Below are positions 1 through 8,971 of a stretch of 64,000 nt of DNA, in pieces. The DNA lies in assembly GCF_022026395.1 (NCBI RefSeq), contig NZ_CP041767.1, positions 4,584,501 to 4,648,500 of the forward strand, in the 5' to 3' direction. The notes beneath the pieces were generated by a model. That model saw only the letters and a program-made list of their open reading frames with translations, was not told the origin of the DNA and searched no databases. The number at the start of each line of letters is the position of its first letter. Within the stretch, counting starts at the first letter, position 1. Source of the stretch: Brevibacillus brevis. Lineage in GTDB: Bacteria; Bacillota; Bacilli; Brevibacillales; Brevibacillaceae. The position numbers were made by a program, and so were the translations under genes.

Positions 1-85
1 AAACCTTAACAAGGCTATATTAACTAACTATAACTTTTTTCCTAATCATCCATTCATAAGTATCAAGTTATCACTTTTTCTCTAC

Positions 86-739
86 CTATATAATCAAGAA
101 ATCCTCCTCAACATTCTCGTATTTTTCAAGTGATAGATTCACTAAAAATTCACTAAAGGACACAGCTATTTCTGGGAGACATTGTTCGATTAGAGAATAG
201 GACAAAATAATAGGTTCATCATCGGCATAATTCTCGGCAACACCATCTGGCACAATTACGCACTCTACCAAATCTAAATCTTCATTATAAGAACAAAAAG
301 CTTGATCTGCTATTACTACTCGCGGCTCATTATTATTCTCGGTATTTAAGTCGAGACATATAGCATGTCCTCCTATTGTAGTTGCAATTGTTAGAAGGCC
401 AAATTTAATTAGATACATACTAGGTGATGCAGATGCGTTTTCTACTTTTAAAGATTCTAACGCTAATAGCCTTATTCCACCACTTAATGTGGGCAGATTA
501 TGAGGTTCATACTTACGGTAAAACTCAATCACTGTGTTATTTACTGTATAGTTTTTTAGCTCTTCTAGCGCATCTTGTTCGTAAAACATAGATGATTCAC
601 TATACGTTCCATATAGATCCATTAAGTAATTCAAATCCGCTAAATTGGCTTCCCTAAAAGCTCCTTTTACTTCATTAGAGTCCATTCCGTCTCTTATAAA
701 ATTCCTCTGGAAATTTGTAATAACCTGGATAAAGTCCAT
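86..739 (-). CDS. SMI1/KNR4-like immunity protein (putative)
   Basis: A 217-residue cytosolic protein without signal peptide or membrane segment. The segment around residues 70-95, with FYRKYEP and LSGGIRLL, looks like the start of the SMI1/KNR4 superfamily fold, a widespread family of immunity proteins for Rhs and polymorphic toxins. The ATG is preceded by GGAGGG at a 9-base spacing. It sits 63 bases downstream of the VgrG-Rhs toxin gene on the same strand, the usual place for a cognate immunity gene. Base composition is clearly more AT-rich than the Rhs core, as expected if toxin tip and immunity gene are exchanged together. The immunity role is inferred from position plus a weak family resemblance. 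Confidence 0.6.
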   Translation of the reverse strand: MDFIQVITNFQRNFIRDGMDSNEVKGAFREANLADLNYLMDLYGTYSESSMFYEQDALEELKNYTVNNTVIEFYRKYEPHNLPTLSGGIRLLALESLKVENASASPSMYLIKFGLLTIATTIGGHAICLDLNTENNNEPRVVIADQAFCSYNEDLDLVECVIVPDGVAENYADDEPIILSYSLIEQCLPEIAVSFSEFLVNLSLEKYENVEEDFLII

Positions 740-802
740 AAATATACTCCCTCCATCAACTATTCTTTGCCAAAAACACTACAATTCCGAATGTAAAGTC
801 TG

Positions 803-3800
803 CTAATATCGAATACCTTTTGGTTTTACATAGGCTGTATAAATTGCTTTTGCCCAATCACCCTGTCCCATTTTCTCGTAGACGTTTCGATGGGCTTGCC
901 AAACTTGTTCAGCGGTAGAATTTTTAATAGCCGCTCTTTCTGTTAATGAGCCTGTAATTTTTTTCAGTTCTTTTTGAATCGCATCATTAATATTTTTTCC
1001 AGCACCTACCAGTTTAGCTCCCCCCGATCCCCTATGGTGTAGAGGTGTAAGCGGAACTGAAATAATCTCACCTTTTGAAAGTCCGAATTTGTTTGCAAAT
1101 TGTTTCGATAATAGGTGGTGTGCCTCAAATCCCATATTTTTCCCTGTCAAACCTGCTCCTTTAAGTCTAGCGTGTAGCTCATCATAAGAATAGTATGTCG
1201 CTGGATTACTACGTGCGTTTCCTTTACCTAATAAACTAAATTTTGAAGATGCTCTAGCCGCCTTACTCGCCGCAATATTATCCAGAACTCGCTGCCTATC
1301 TTCACACTTCATCAACCCCAACGGATCAATGAACCCAATCGGATCCCCATTCACATAAGCAAACCGGTTAAACGTCTGCCCGTCCGTCATGTCCCCTTGG
1401 AGCACATCTCGATTCAGGAACCGCTTCAATCCCGGATGGTAATACCGCGCCCGCATGTAGTACAACCCATTCGGATCGGTCATGACTCCATCTCGGCCGT
1501 TATAGCAAAACGGCTGTTTTGTCCTGCCCTCATGTGCTTCCAGCTCACCATACAAACCGTAGGTATAACGGTCTGTGACTCGACCATGCTCGTCGGTCAA
1601 CAGGGTCGTGCTTCCGCGCGTATCCGCGTGATAGGACAAATAATCGCCTTGCGCATCCTCACGACCAATGAGGCCCAGTCCATATACATAATACGCTCTG
1701 GCGGTTCCACTTTCCTCCAGCTCCATAAGAACCTGAGTCAAATCGGCGTTTTGGTCAACCACATAACGTGTCGTCTTACCATTCCATGTCATGGAGGTGC
1801 GCACGTATTCGGCATCATAGGTGTAGCGAGCTTGTCCGGCACGGACGAGACGATTGCGTGCATCATACGCATACGGTTCTGGCTGAAGCTTGCCCGGTAG
1901 TAACAGAAGGTTGCCGTCCTCGTCGTACTGAACAGGTTGACCATCTACCGTATCCAACCGATTGTCCTTGGCGTATGTCATCGCCGTAGCAAGACTCGAA
2001 GCTGAATCCCCAATAGCGGTAATATTCCCGCCCTGGTCATAGGTATAGAGAATCTTTCGCCCTGCCATGGCTCCGCTCGTCAGACGCCGCAGGGCATCAT
2101 AGGTATACTGCTTTTCTTCCTCTTGGATGATCTGCCCGAGCTCGTTGTACACAAACCGATATTGCTGGAGCATGACGCCTTGCGCATTTTGATCCCAAAG
2201 ACGCAGAAGCTGTCCGGCTGCGTCATAGTGACGCTGCTCTACCGTACCGTTTGGTCGGTCTGTACGGATGAGGCGGTAATTTTCATCGTACGTGTACCTT
2301 GTGACACGACCTGCCCAGTCTGTGACCTTGGTCAATTGACCTGCGAGATCGTAGGAATAGTGAACCTTCTTGCCATCTGGATAGACGAGCGTTGCCAGTC
2401 TGCCTCCCGCATCGTAGGTGTACTGTAGCGTATTCCCATACTGATCTGTACTAGAGACGATTCGTCCCAAAAGATCGTAGGTACGACGCTTGGTGTCTTT
2501 TCCATCTTCTTTGACACTTACCACGCGACCCTCGGCGTCGAAAGTCCTGCGAACAGTCCCCGCTTCGTCCTGCTGTTCAATGAGCTGTCCGGCTGCATCG
2601 TAGCGGTAGTGCGTTTCCTGACCGCGCGCATTGGTCTTGTCGGTCAGCCATCCGCGCTTGTCATAGCGGTAGGTCGTTCCTTCTCCGGTAGCATTGCGTT
2701 CAGCTAAAAGCAAACCACTGGCATCGTAGGAGAGCATGGTGGCATTGCCATTGGCATCCGTATAGCTCGTTAGGCGGCCTTCTGCGTCGTATTGCTGCTT
2801 GTAGACGGCTGATTCGTTTTCCAATACCTCTGTCAGTCGTGCGGCTGCATCGTAGGAGAACTTATTCTTTTGTCCAGCCGCATTTGTTGTGGTAATGACT
2901 TGATGAAGCTTGTTGAATTGGTATTGGGTTGTTCGTCCGAGTCCGTCAATATGGGCAAGAATATTGCCTGCGCCATCATAGGTAAGACCGCTCACTTTCT
3001 GTCCGGTTGCATCATAGATAGCCAGTAAACGTCCCGCTGCATCGTATTCATAGCGCTGGGTGTTCCCCAAAGGATCGGTGACAGACGTCACTCTGCCCAT
3101 GGCATCGCGTTCGAGACTGGTCTTCGCTCCGGTTGGATCTACCACCCCAACGATCTGCCATTCCTTGTCATATTCATAACGAGTGACTTCACCATAGACG
3201 TTCGTGATGGATTCTACTTTTTCTGTAATCGTATATCCGATCTTCGTCGATACTCCGCTCGGCGTAGTCTCCTCTACCCGACAATCCTGTGTATCGTAGG
3301 TGAAGGAATGCATCCTTCCAAGAGGATCTATGACACCAACAAGATTATCATTGGCATCGAATACCTGACGCAGCGCCCCCCCAAAAGCATCTGTAAAGGT
3401 TGTCATCCTACCTGTAGGGTCGAAGCCAACACGGAAGATACGCCCTTCTGGGTCTTGAGCGGAAACAAGCATTCCCTGTCCATCGTAATGATAAGTAGTT
3501 TTTGCTCCCGTAAAATCAATATAAGTGCTTCTTTGCCCGTGCTCGTTATACCCGATGGAAGAGGTGCAGCCATCTGGTCGAGTAATACTGACCAGCCGCT
3601 CGTGTTCATCATAGGCGTAGGTCGTGACTCCGCCTTCCGCGTCTTCTTCTGCTACCATGAGGTCATTTTCGTTGTACGTATAGGTCGTTGTATTGCCAAG
3701 AGGATCTGTCTCTTTTACCAGATTCCCGCGATGGTCATACGTGTAAGTGGTTGTTTCGCCCGCTCCGTTTGTTTCAGAAGTCGTTTGTCCCCACTCATTA

Positions 3801-6784
3801 TAGGAGTATTTGGTGACCGTTCCATCCTTCTCGGTTTTCTCCAGCAATTGGCCATTGTCGTCATGGACCATAACCTCGACATGCCCATTTCCGTCTGTGA
3901 AGGTCGTGACCATCATGTCCGGGCGGCTCTCGGTATCATAGTGAATATAACCTGGGATGCCTGCCGCGTCTGTTTGGCAGATGATGCGTCCTTCCTCGTC
4001 AAACGTATTCGTATAGACGATGACGCCATCGGATGCCAGAGATTCCAGTTGGTCATTTCCTGTATAGGACAAGTCAGTGACAACACCATTGGGATTGGTG
4101 TAGCGAGTCATCCTGCGGTCGGCATCATACGAAAAGCGAAGGGAACGAGTCCCATCGGACAATGCTGACACCAAGCCATCCGCCCCATATTCCAGTGAAA
4201 ACGCTCGACGACTCCGTTCTTCTGTCAAGCGATTCAGCCTGCCATGCTGGTCATAGCTAAAGAGCAGCGACATCCCGGCAGCTACCGTATGGCGAAGTGC
4301 TTGTCCATTTCTGGCAAAATCGTACGTCTCTCTCGTTTCCTTGACCCACAGCGTATAGCCGTCTTGTCTTTCCCGCAGTTCGTCAAAAAAGACGTCCGCA
4401 TCACTGGACCGGTATAAGCCGTCCTGAACACGAGTAAAGGTATTGGCGCGGCCAGCATTCCACCAAACCGTAATTTCTTCGCGTGTCTCATCCAAGAATT
4501 CCAGACGCATTTCGTAATTGTGTGTCCATGCTTTTCCCAGTGCTCCCTCTTGCAAAAGCAGGGAGTTGTAATGCAGCTCAAACGTCCACGTCTCGGCTCC
4601 ATACAGCTTGAGGGCAGGATGAACGATAAATTGCGCTCCGGTGCCTCCGTGGATAGGGTCTCGAAGGCAACTTTTCAGCTTCGCTTTTTTGATGTTCCGC
4701 TTTTTCAGCCTATCAGTGTTCTTATAAGTCACACGAACTTTTTTACGGCGCCCGGCAATTCCCGTTACGGTTGAGAAGACACCATCCGTCGCATAATCTA
4801 ATACCTCAGATCCCGCCTCTTTTAGCACTTCCTTCACAATAGGTTTCTGCATGAACTTGCCGACCATGCTCTTCTTCAGCTTCTGCACAGCGGCAAGCTT
4901 GTCCATACTCTCCTGAATGTTCCGCGCAGCAGTAATGACCTTGCCTTTCACTGCGCTTGCTGCATTGGCCGTCGCCTTTACCGCTTTAGATACACCCAGT
5001 ACTTTGTCTGCTGCCTTTACCGCTTTCGTTGCCTTGGTCATCGCTTTTGTTGCCTTCACTGCTTTCGTCGTCAGCTTTGCCGCAGTCACTGCCGTACCCG
5101 CACCTGGAATCGCAGCTGCAAGGGACATAGCGGCACCCGCATAATCGCCACGCGCGACAGATATCCCCGCATTGACGACGTCTGCTACTTCCCCGATGAC
5201 AGGGATCATCCCCACGATATCGAGTCCAAGCTGTAAGCTATCGAGGAAGCCCCATCCAGAATCCTCTTCCTCCTGCTCCTCTTCAACGACTTCCTCTTCT
5301 TCCTCCTCCTGCGGCAAATCCTCCACAACCACAGGCGCCTTCGTCAGCCCAACCATCTCAATCTTCGGTGCTTGAAGATCCACTTCCCCGTCCAAAATCA
5401 TGCTGCTGGTGCTGCACATGAGGTAGATCGCTTCTTTGGCCTTAATCTCAACCTTGGTGTCTGACGTAATCTCCATATCCTTTTCCGAGGAAAATACGAT
5501 CGGATGCATGCTGTGAATCTCGATACCGTCCTCTTCATGCAGCTTGATAAAAATATTGCCTTCCTTGCTCTCCTTTGCAGTAAGAACGAGCTCCTTGCCG
5601 CCCATCATCAGCTCTTTGCCAAAGTTGGTTCCCCAGTACTTGATGCCGGGATTGCCCGTCTTCGCCGTGCTGCCTCCACCTTTTCGCACGGAGCTGACTG
5701 CCATGGCGCCTTCTTCATCTGGTGTGGAGAAGTACAGCTTGACGGAGTCACCCATTTGCGGCATGCAGTGAAAGCCGCTGTTGCCCTCTGCCGAATAGAC
5801 CGTAGCATACGGGAACCAACTCGCCTCTGCCTTGGGCTGCTTCGGATCGATGTCGAGGTGGATTTTGACGGTGTCCTTCTGGATGTCGATGATCTTGCCT
5901 TCCAGAGCAGCGCCGCATATGTCATCGTTGCGGATAGGGTTTTGACGAATGCCTGCTTCGGGCATGAGCTGATAGGTGTGAATGAGAAGGGCATGGTCGA
6001 TCCTTGTTGTTGATCCCGCGACGACCAGCTCTTTGCCTTGGTAGTTCACGCGGTCTCCGAGTTGGAGGACCTGTCCGCTTTCTACTTCATAGGTGAGAAA
6101 ATCGTTTTCCGACATACCTGCCGCGTAGCCGTTTTCTGTCGTTTCCATATAGGGAGACAGCCTTTTGCTAATGGTGTAGCTGGCGTCTGTCAGTTGAGCA
6201 GTACGTCCCTCGGGCAAGCCGAACCAGAACTTGGGCGTATCTGCCACTGCCTCAGCGACGAGAATGGAACCAAAGCGAGAGGCCAATCGCTTTAAAAACT
6301 GCCAATCTGTCTCCTGATACTGGATGGCAATGGTCCCAAGCGGCGCTCCGTTCGAAGCATGGTCCAAATAATCCGAGCCGGGATAGTCCTTCGTGATTTC
6401 ATCCAGCAGACTGACATACGTCATTTGTTTATGCTGAAAAGAGCGCATCTTGCGCTGTCCGTCCATTCGCTGCGTGTGCGAGACCGCTTCGAGCTCCAAA
6501 TGGTACACGCCGTGAACAAAGTTGACACTGACGGAATCCACGAGTCCTTTGAACAGCGTCTTTGTAAGCGAACCGTTTTCCACCAAATTTAGCGCGACTG
6601 TATCCTCACTCGTCGCCATCTCAATGTAGCGGTCGCTTTTTTCCTCCGGGATGATACCGGTGACGAACAGTCTCGCGTGCTCATTGACTTTCTTCACGAT
6701 TCTGACATCTTGTAGGCTTTGGATTTCAAAGGGTGAGACCAACTGAATATTCTCGTATCCAGCCAGCTTCTCTGTCGTATTCAT
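803..6784 (-). CDS. VgrG-Rhs fusion protein with C-terminal HNH-type toxin
   Basis: A 1993-residue polymorphic effector fused to its delivery spike. Residues 1-480 form a VgrG/Pvc8-like spike, paralogous to the separate VgrG at 8972-10396 (both contain QYQETDWQFLKRLASRF). An acidic Glu-rich linker (about 486-510) and a Gly/Ala/Lys-rich hydrophobic stretch (about 510-640) follow. Rhs/YD repeats run from about 710 to 1780 and end in the Rhs core with YMRARYYHPGLKRFLNRD and DPLGL near 1820. The tip of about 170 residues carries E1887-A-H-H1890 and L1915-H-H-R, an AHH/HNH-like nuclease signature, so a DNase or RNase toxin is likely. I start at the ATG at 6784, which has GAGGGGG before it, and not at the upstream in-frame ATG at 6841, which would overlap the preceding gene. 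The tip is more AT-rich than the Rhs shell, a sign of tip exchange. Confidence 0.9.
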   Translation of the reverse strand: MNTTEKLAGYENIQLVSPFEIQSLQDVRIVKKVNEHARLFVTGIIPEEKSDRYIEMATSEDTVALNLVENGSLTKTLFKGLVDSVSVNFVHGVYHLELEAVSHTQRMDGQRKMRSFQHKQMTYVSLLDEITKDYPGSDYLDHASNGAPLGTIAIQYQETDWQFLKRLASRFGSILVAEAVADTPKFWFGLPEGRTAQLTDASYTISKRLSPYMETTENGYAAGMSENDFLTYEVESGQVLQLGDRVNYQGKELVVAGSTTRIDHALLIHTYQLMPEAGIRQNPIRNDDICGAALEGKIIDIQKDTVKIHLDIDPKQPKAEASWFPYATVYSAEGNSGFHCMPQMGDSVKLYFSTPDEEGAMAVSSVRKGGGSTAKTGNPGIKYWGTNFGKELMMGGKELVLTAKESKEGNIFIKLHEEDGIEIHSMHPIVFSSEKDMEITSDTKVEIKAKEAIYLMCSTSSMILDGEVDLQAPKIEMVGLTKAPVVVEDLPQEEEEEEVVEEEQEEEDSGWGFLDSLQLGLDIVGMIPVIGEVADVVNAGISVARGDYAGAAMSLAAAIPGAGTAVTAAKLTTKAVKATKAMTKATKAVKAADKVLGVSKAVKATANAASAVKGKVITAARNIQESMDKLAAVQKLKKSMVGKFMQKPIVKEVLKEAGSEVLDYATDGVFSTVTGIAGRRKKVRVTYKNTDRLKKRNIKKAKLKSCLRDPIHGGTGAQFIVHPALKLYGAETWTFELHYNSLLLQEGALGKAWTHNYEMRLEFLDETREEITVWWNAGRANTFTRVQDGLYRSSDADVFFDELRERQDGYTLWVKETRETYDFARNGQALRHTVAAGMSLLFSYDQHGRLNRLTEERSRRAFSLEYGADGLVSALSDGTRSLRFSYDADRRMTRYTNPNGVVTDLSYTGNDQLESLASDGVIVYTNTFDEEGRIICQTDAAGIPGYIHYDTESRPDMMVTTFTDGNGHVEVMVHDDNGQLLEKTEKDGTVTKYSYNEWGQTTSETNGAGETTTYTYDHRGNLVKETDPLGNTTTYTYNENDLMVAEEDAEGGVTTYAYDEHERLVSITRPDGCTSSIGYNEHGQRSTYIDFTGAKTTYHYDGQGMLVSAQDPEGRIFRVGFDPTGRMTTFTDAFGGALRQVFDANDNLVGVIDPLGRMHSFTYDTQDCRVEETTPSGVSTKIGYTITEKVESITNVYGEVTRYEYDKEWQIVGVVDPTGAKTSLERDAMGRVTSVTDPLGNTQRYEYDAAGRLLAIYDATGQKVSGLTYDGAGNILAHIDGLGRTTQYQFNKLHQVITTTNAAGQKNKFSYDAAARLTEVLENESAVYKQQYDAEGRLTSYTDANGNATMLSYDASGLLLAERNATGEGTTYRYDKRGWLTDKTNARGQETHYRYDAAGQLIEQQDEAGTVRRTFDAEGRVVSVKEDGKDTKRRTYDLLGRIVSSTDQYGNTLQYTYDAGGRLATLVYPDGKKVHYSYDLAGQLTKVTDWAGRVTRYTYDENYRLIRTDRPNGTVEQRHYDAAGQLLRLWDQNAQGVMLQQYRFVYNELGQIIQEEEKQYTYDALRRLTSGAMAGRKILYTYDQGGNITAIGDSASSLATAMTYAKDNRLDTVDGQPVQYDEDGNLLLLPGKLQPEPYAYDARNRLVRAGQARYTYDAEYVRTSMTWNGKTTRYVVDQNADLTQVLMELEESGTARAYYVYGLGLIGREDAQGDYLSYHADTRGSTTLLTDEHGRVTDRYTYGLYGELEAHEGRTKQPFCYNGRDGVMTDPNGLYYMRARYYHPGLKRFLNRDVLQGDMTDGQTFNRFAYVNGDPIGFIDPLGLMKCEDRQRVLDNIAASKAARASSKFSLLGKGNARSNPATYYSYDELHARLKGAGLTGKNMGFEAHHLLSKQFANKFGLSKGEIISVPLTPLHHRGSGGAKLVGAGKNINDAIQKELKKITGSLTERAAIKNSTAEQVWQAHRNVYEKMGQGDWAKAIYTAYVKPKGIRY

Positions 6785-6797
6785 ACAATCCCCCTCA

Positions 6798-7220
6798 CTA
6801 TTGCTCCTGTCCGTCGTCTTCGATGCGTATGCAGCCTCCATATATGCACATGTTCGTGCTGGTGTTTAACAGGGCGGGATGGTTTTCCACGAGTACATCT
6901 GCTTTGCCATCGATCCAGGGCATGGTGACTACAGGAACGCATGGCATCGGCTTGAGTACGCCGTTGTTGGCAGCAGTAGCAGCCGCAACGGTTGGATTTT
7001 TCTCACATTTGCATTTGCCAAACGGCATGATATTTACTTGCGGCATATAGTCATTCACGTTCATCTGTGCCTGGTTGCGAATGTACACACCATGACTAAA
7101 CGGCGTTTTCAGCTTGTTCTTCTGGCTCCCGTAATCGCACGAGAGAATCGCTCCTGCCACAACGTAGCTTTTCTTCGGAGCGGACGACGGTACAACATCA
7201 ACATCTTCAATCATGGGCAT
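6798..7220 (-). CDS. PAAR-like DUF4280 spike-tip protein
   Basis: A 140-residue protein of the DUF4280 family, the PAAR-like tip proteins of contractile injection systems. Visible features are the N-terminal VVAGAILSCDYGSQ block, several Cys residues in a CKCE pair and CVPVV and CIYGGCIRI motifs, and the central IMPFGKC segment. These could bind a metal at the needle point, as in PAAR proteins. It lies between the imm11-like gene (about 14-base overlap) and the VgrG-Rhs gene (14 bases after its stop), so tip and toxin spike are co-expressed. By family knowledge it should cap a VgrG trimer; whether it serves the stand-alone VgrG, the fusion, or both cannot be told. Confidence 0.85.
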   Translation of the reverse strand: MPMIEDVDVVPSSAPKKSYVVAGAILSCDYGSQKNKLKTPFSHGVYIRNQAQMNVNDYMPQVNIMPFGKCKCEKNPTVAAATAANNGVLKPMPCVPVVTMPWIDGKADVLVENHPALLNTSTNMCIYGGCIRIEDDGQEQ

Positions 7221-7758
7221 GACTCATTCTCCTCCCTGCTTGCTCTGTTTTTTTCAAGCGGATACCGAAAAAGTCCCTGCGCAGCAAAGCTTCCGCCAGC
7301 CGCAAATCGATGATGATATACGGTTCACGAATCCCTTCGATTTGAAAAATCGTATGACGCCCAATTTTTTCTGGATCGAGAACCAGCCTTTTGAGTGAGC
7401 CGTCCCTGTGAAACTCGCTTTGCTCGGACAGACAGTTCACGCGAGGCAGGATCATCAGCCAGTACAAATCCTGCTTGATCCGCTCCCTGTCTACCAGCAC
7501 GACGGATTTGACGAACAGCTTCGGTGCGAACTTGTGGATGATTGTCTTTAAGCGGTTGGAATAGAGCGGGATGGGTCTGTCGAGAAAATCCAGGTAGTCG
7601 TTCTCTTTCTTTTGCTTGATGTCGAACTGGATGACGGCCTCGTCTAACTCGTCCTGATAGTCTGGGGTGAGCCACTCCTGCCGGATGACGTCAAAAACGC
7701 CCGTTGGCTCTACTGCACTCGCGATTCGCTCGTCCTGTGACAAGATGAAATAATTCAT
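7207..7758 (-). CDS. imm11-like (DUF1629-type) protein
   Basis: A 183-residue cytosolic protein. The C-terminal pattern, in which a hydrophobic strand (EPYIIIDLRLAEALL) leads into FFGIRLKK, resembles imm11/DUF1629 proteins, often found beside polymorphic toxins and injection-system tips. The chosen ATG at 7758 overlaps the stop of the pentapeptide gene in an ATGA junction and follows a GAGGGGAG ribosome binding site; the longer reading from 7779 would overlap more and lacks such a site. It may be an immunity protein or an adaptor for the neighbouring pentapeptide protein or tip. The family assignment is from remembered pattern only and is moderately uncertain. Confidence 0.5.
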   Translation of the reverse strand: MNYFILSQDERIASAVEPTGVFDVIRQEWLTPDYQDELDEAVIQFDIKQKKENDYLDFLDRPIPLYSNRLKTIIHKFAPKLFVKSVVLVDRERIKQDLYWLMILPRVNCLSEQSEFHRDGSLKRLVLDPEKIGRHTIFQIEGIREPYIIIDLRLAEALLRRDFFGIRLKKTEQAGRRMSHAHD

Positions 7759-8900
7759 ACCTGACTCCCCTCTCGCCAAATGACATGTCGCTCCTGAAGC
7801 TCATCCAACAGAATGGACTCCCTGGCCTCCTCCGAGAATACGGCTCTCTCCAAAAGCGCGCCGCTAAAATTCGCGCCGGTCAAAATCGCATCTGTAAAGT
7901 CTGCGCCGCGCAGGTCGGCTCCGGTAAAATCAGTCCCGGTCAAGTCCGCCCCGACGAACAAGACGCCATCAAATCCGGGCATCTCCCACGCATCTGGCTC
8001 CAAAAGACCCCTTGGCCCGGAGGCTTCACGAAAGCTCGCGCCTAACAGATTTGCTCCAGTAAAATCCGCTCCATGAATGAGACTTTCTCCGAAATCAACC
8101 GCTTTTAGCTGGGCACGATGCCATCTCGTTCCGACCAAAACACTTTCGCGAAGGGTCGCTTTCGTTAGCTGACTGTCAGAGAGGTCCGAATAACGAAGAT
8201 CAAGACCATCGAATTGTCCTTGTCCCAAATCGAGGCCAGCCAAAACCTTGTAGCCGTATTCCAGCTCTTGCTTTTCTTCCAGCCAAGTACGGATCATCCC
8301 GGAATCTTTGTGGCGAGTGTCCAGACAGTACACGATCTCGCTTTGATCGAGATATTCTCCGACACGCACCTCCAGCTCCGGCTCCTTGTCCACCTGTTGA
8401 AAGACTTCCAGCTGAACAGCCTGCACCATGGCATAACGGATTAAGTGAACGACATATTGATGAAACTTCTCTGCTTCCACGAGCTTGATCCGTTCGATAT
8501 CGGGAAGTCTTACGTGTCCGGCATACGCTCTGGCAGCCTCGTTCCATTCGTCTACAAGCCGATCCAAAAAGTGGAATGCCCATCTCGCATCATAGCTGGT
8601 TTGACACTCTACCGGATCGAAAAACCAACTGCTGTCCGTAGCTTCCAGCAAATAATGACTGCTTCCAAGAAGAAGCTCCGTCCGCAGCATGGAATAGGTC
8701 AAGTGCGCCAGCTTGCGTTTTTCCCCTCGCTCCTGCATGTCAACGACTCGTCGGCAAATCTCTTCAAATGAACGGAGAAATTCTTTTGCAAGCCTCTCTT
8801 TATTCGCCTGATAGTAAGCATCCAAGGCATGCAGGCTGGCAATGGTTCTCTTCGGCACCTCGTGCTCCTTGAAATGCTGCAAGGCTTCCTCTCTCTCCAT
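7755..8900 (-). CDS. Pentapeptide-repeat protein, putative spike adaptor or effector
   Basis: A 381-residue protein with an alpha-helical N-terminal part (about residues 1-210). The C-terminal part is a pentapeptide-repeat solenoid (about 220-365) with A(D/N)(L/F)xx units such as GADFTGANLLGASF and ADLTGTDFTGADLRGADF. Pentapeptide proteins form right-handed beta-helices. In Proteobacterial T6SS loci similar solenoids appear in adaptor proteins beside VgrG and PAAR. Here it lies between VgrG and the imm11-like and DUF4280 genes, which fits an adaptor or cargo role. No catalytic motif is visible and there is no signal peptide. The repeat assignment is certain; the role is inference. Confidence 0.8.
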   Translation of the reverse strand: MEREEALQHFKEHEVPKRTIASLHALDAYYQANKERLAKEFLRSFEEICRRVVDMQERGEKRKLAHLTYSMLRTELLLGSSHYLLEATDSSWFFDPVECQTSYDARWAFHFLDRLVDEWNEAARAYAGHVRLPDIERIKLVEAEKFHQYVVHLIRYAMVQAVQLEVFQQVDKEPELEVRVGEYLDQSEIVYCLDTRHKDSGMIRTWLEEKQELEYGYKVLAGLDLGQGQFDGLDLRYSDLSDSQLTKATLRESVLVGTRWHRAQLKAVDFGESLIHGADFTGANLLGASFREASGPRGLLEPDAWEMPGFDGVLFVGADLTGTDFTGADLRGADFTDAILTGANFSGALLERAVFSEEARESILLDELQERHVIWREGSQV

Positions 8901-8971
8901 GCCAATCCCCCCTTCTTCTCACCTTTTTGCATACACCAAACACACGGTTACCCGCGTGGCAACCATGTGTG

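Noticed and set aside
1397-6592. Many plus-strand open frames opposite the VgrG-Rhs gene
   Set aside because: They are shadow frames of the repeat-rich minus-strand gene, have no ribosome binding sites and no domain patterns.
7785-8076. Plus-strand frame with Ala-Pro-Val-Lys-Ser repeats opposite the pentapeptide gene
   Set aside because: It mirrors the repeats of the pentapeptide solenoid on the other strand and is not a gene.
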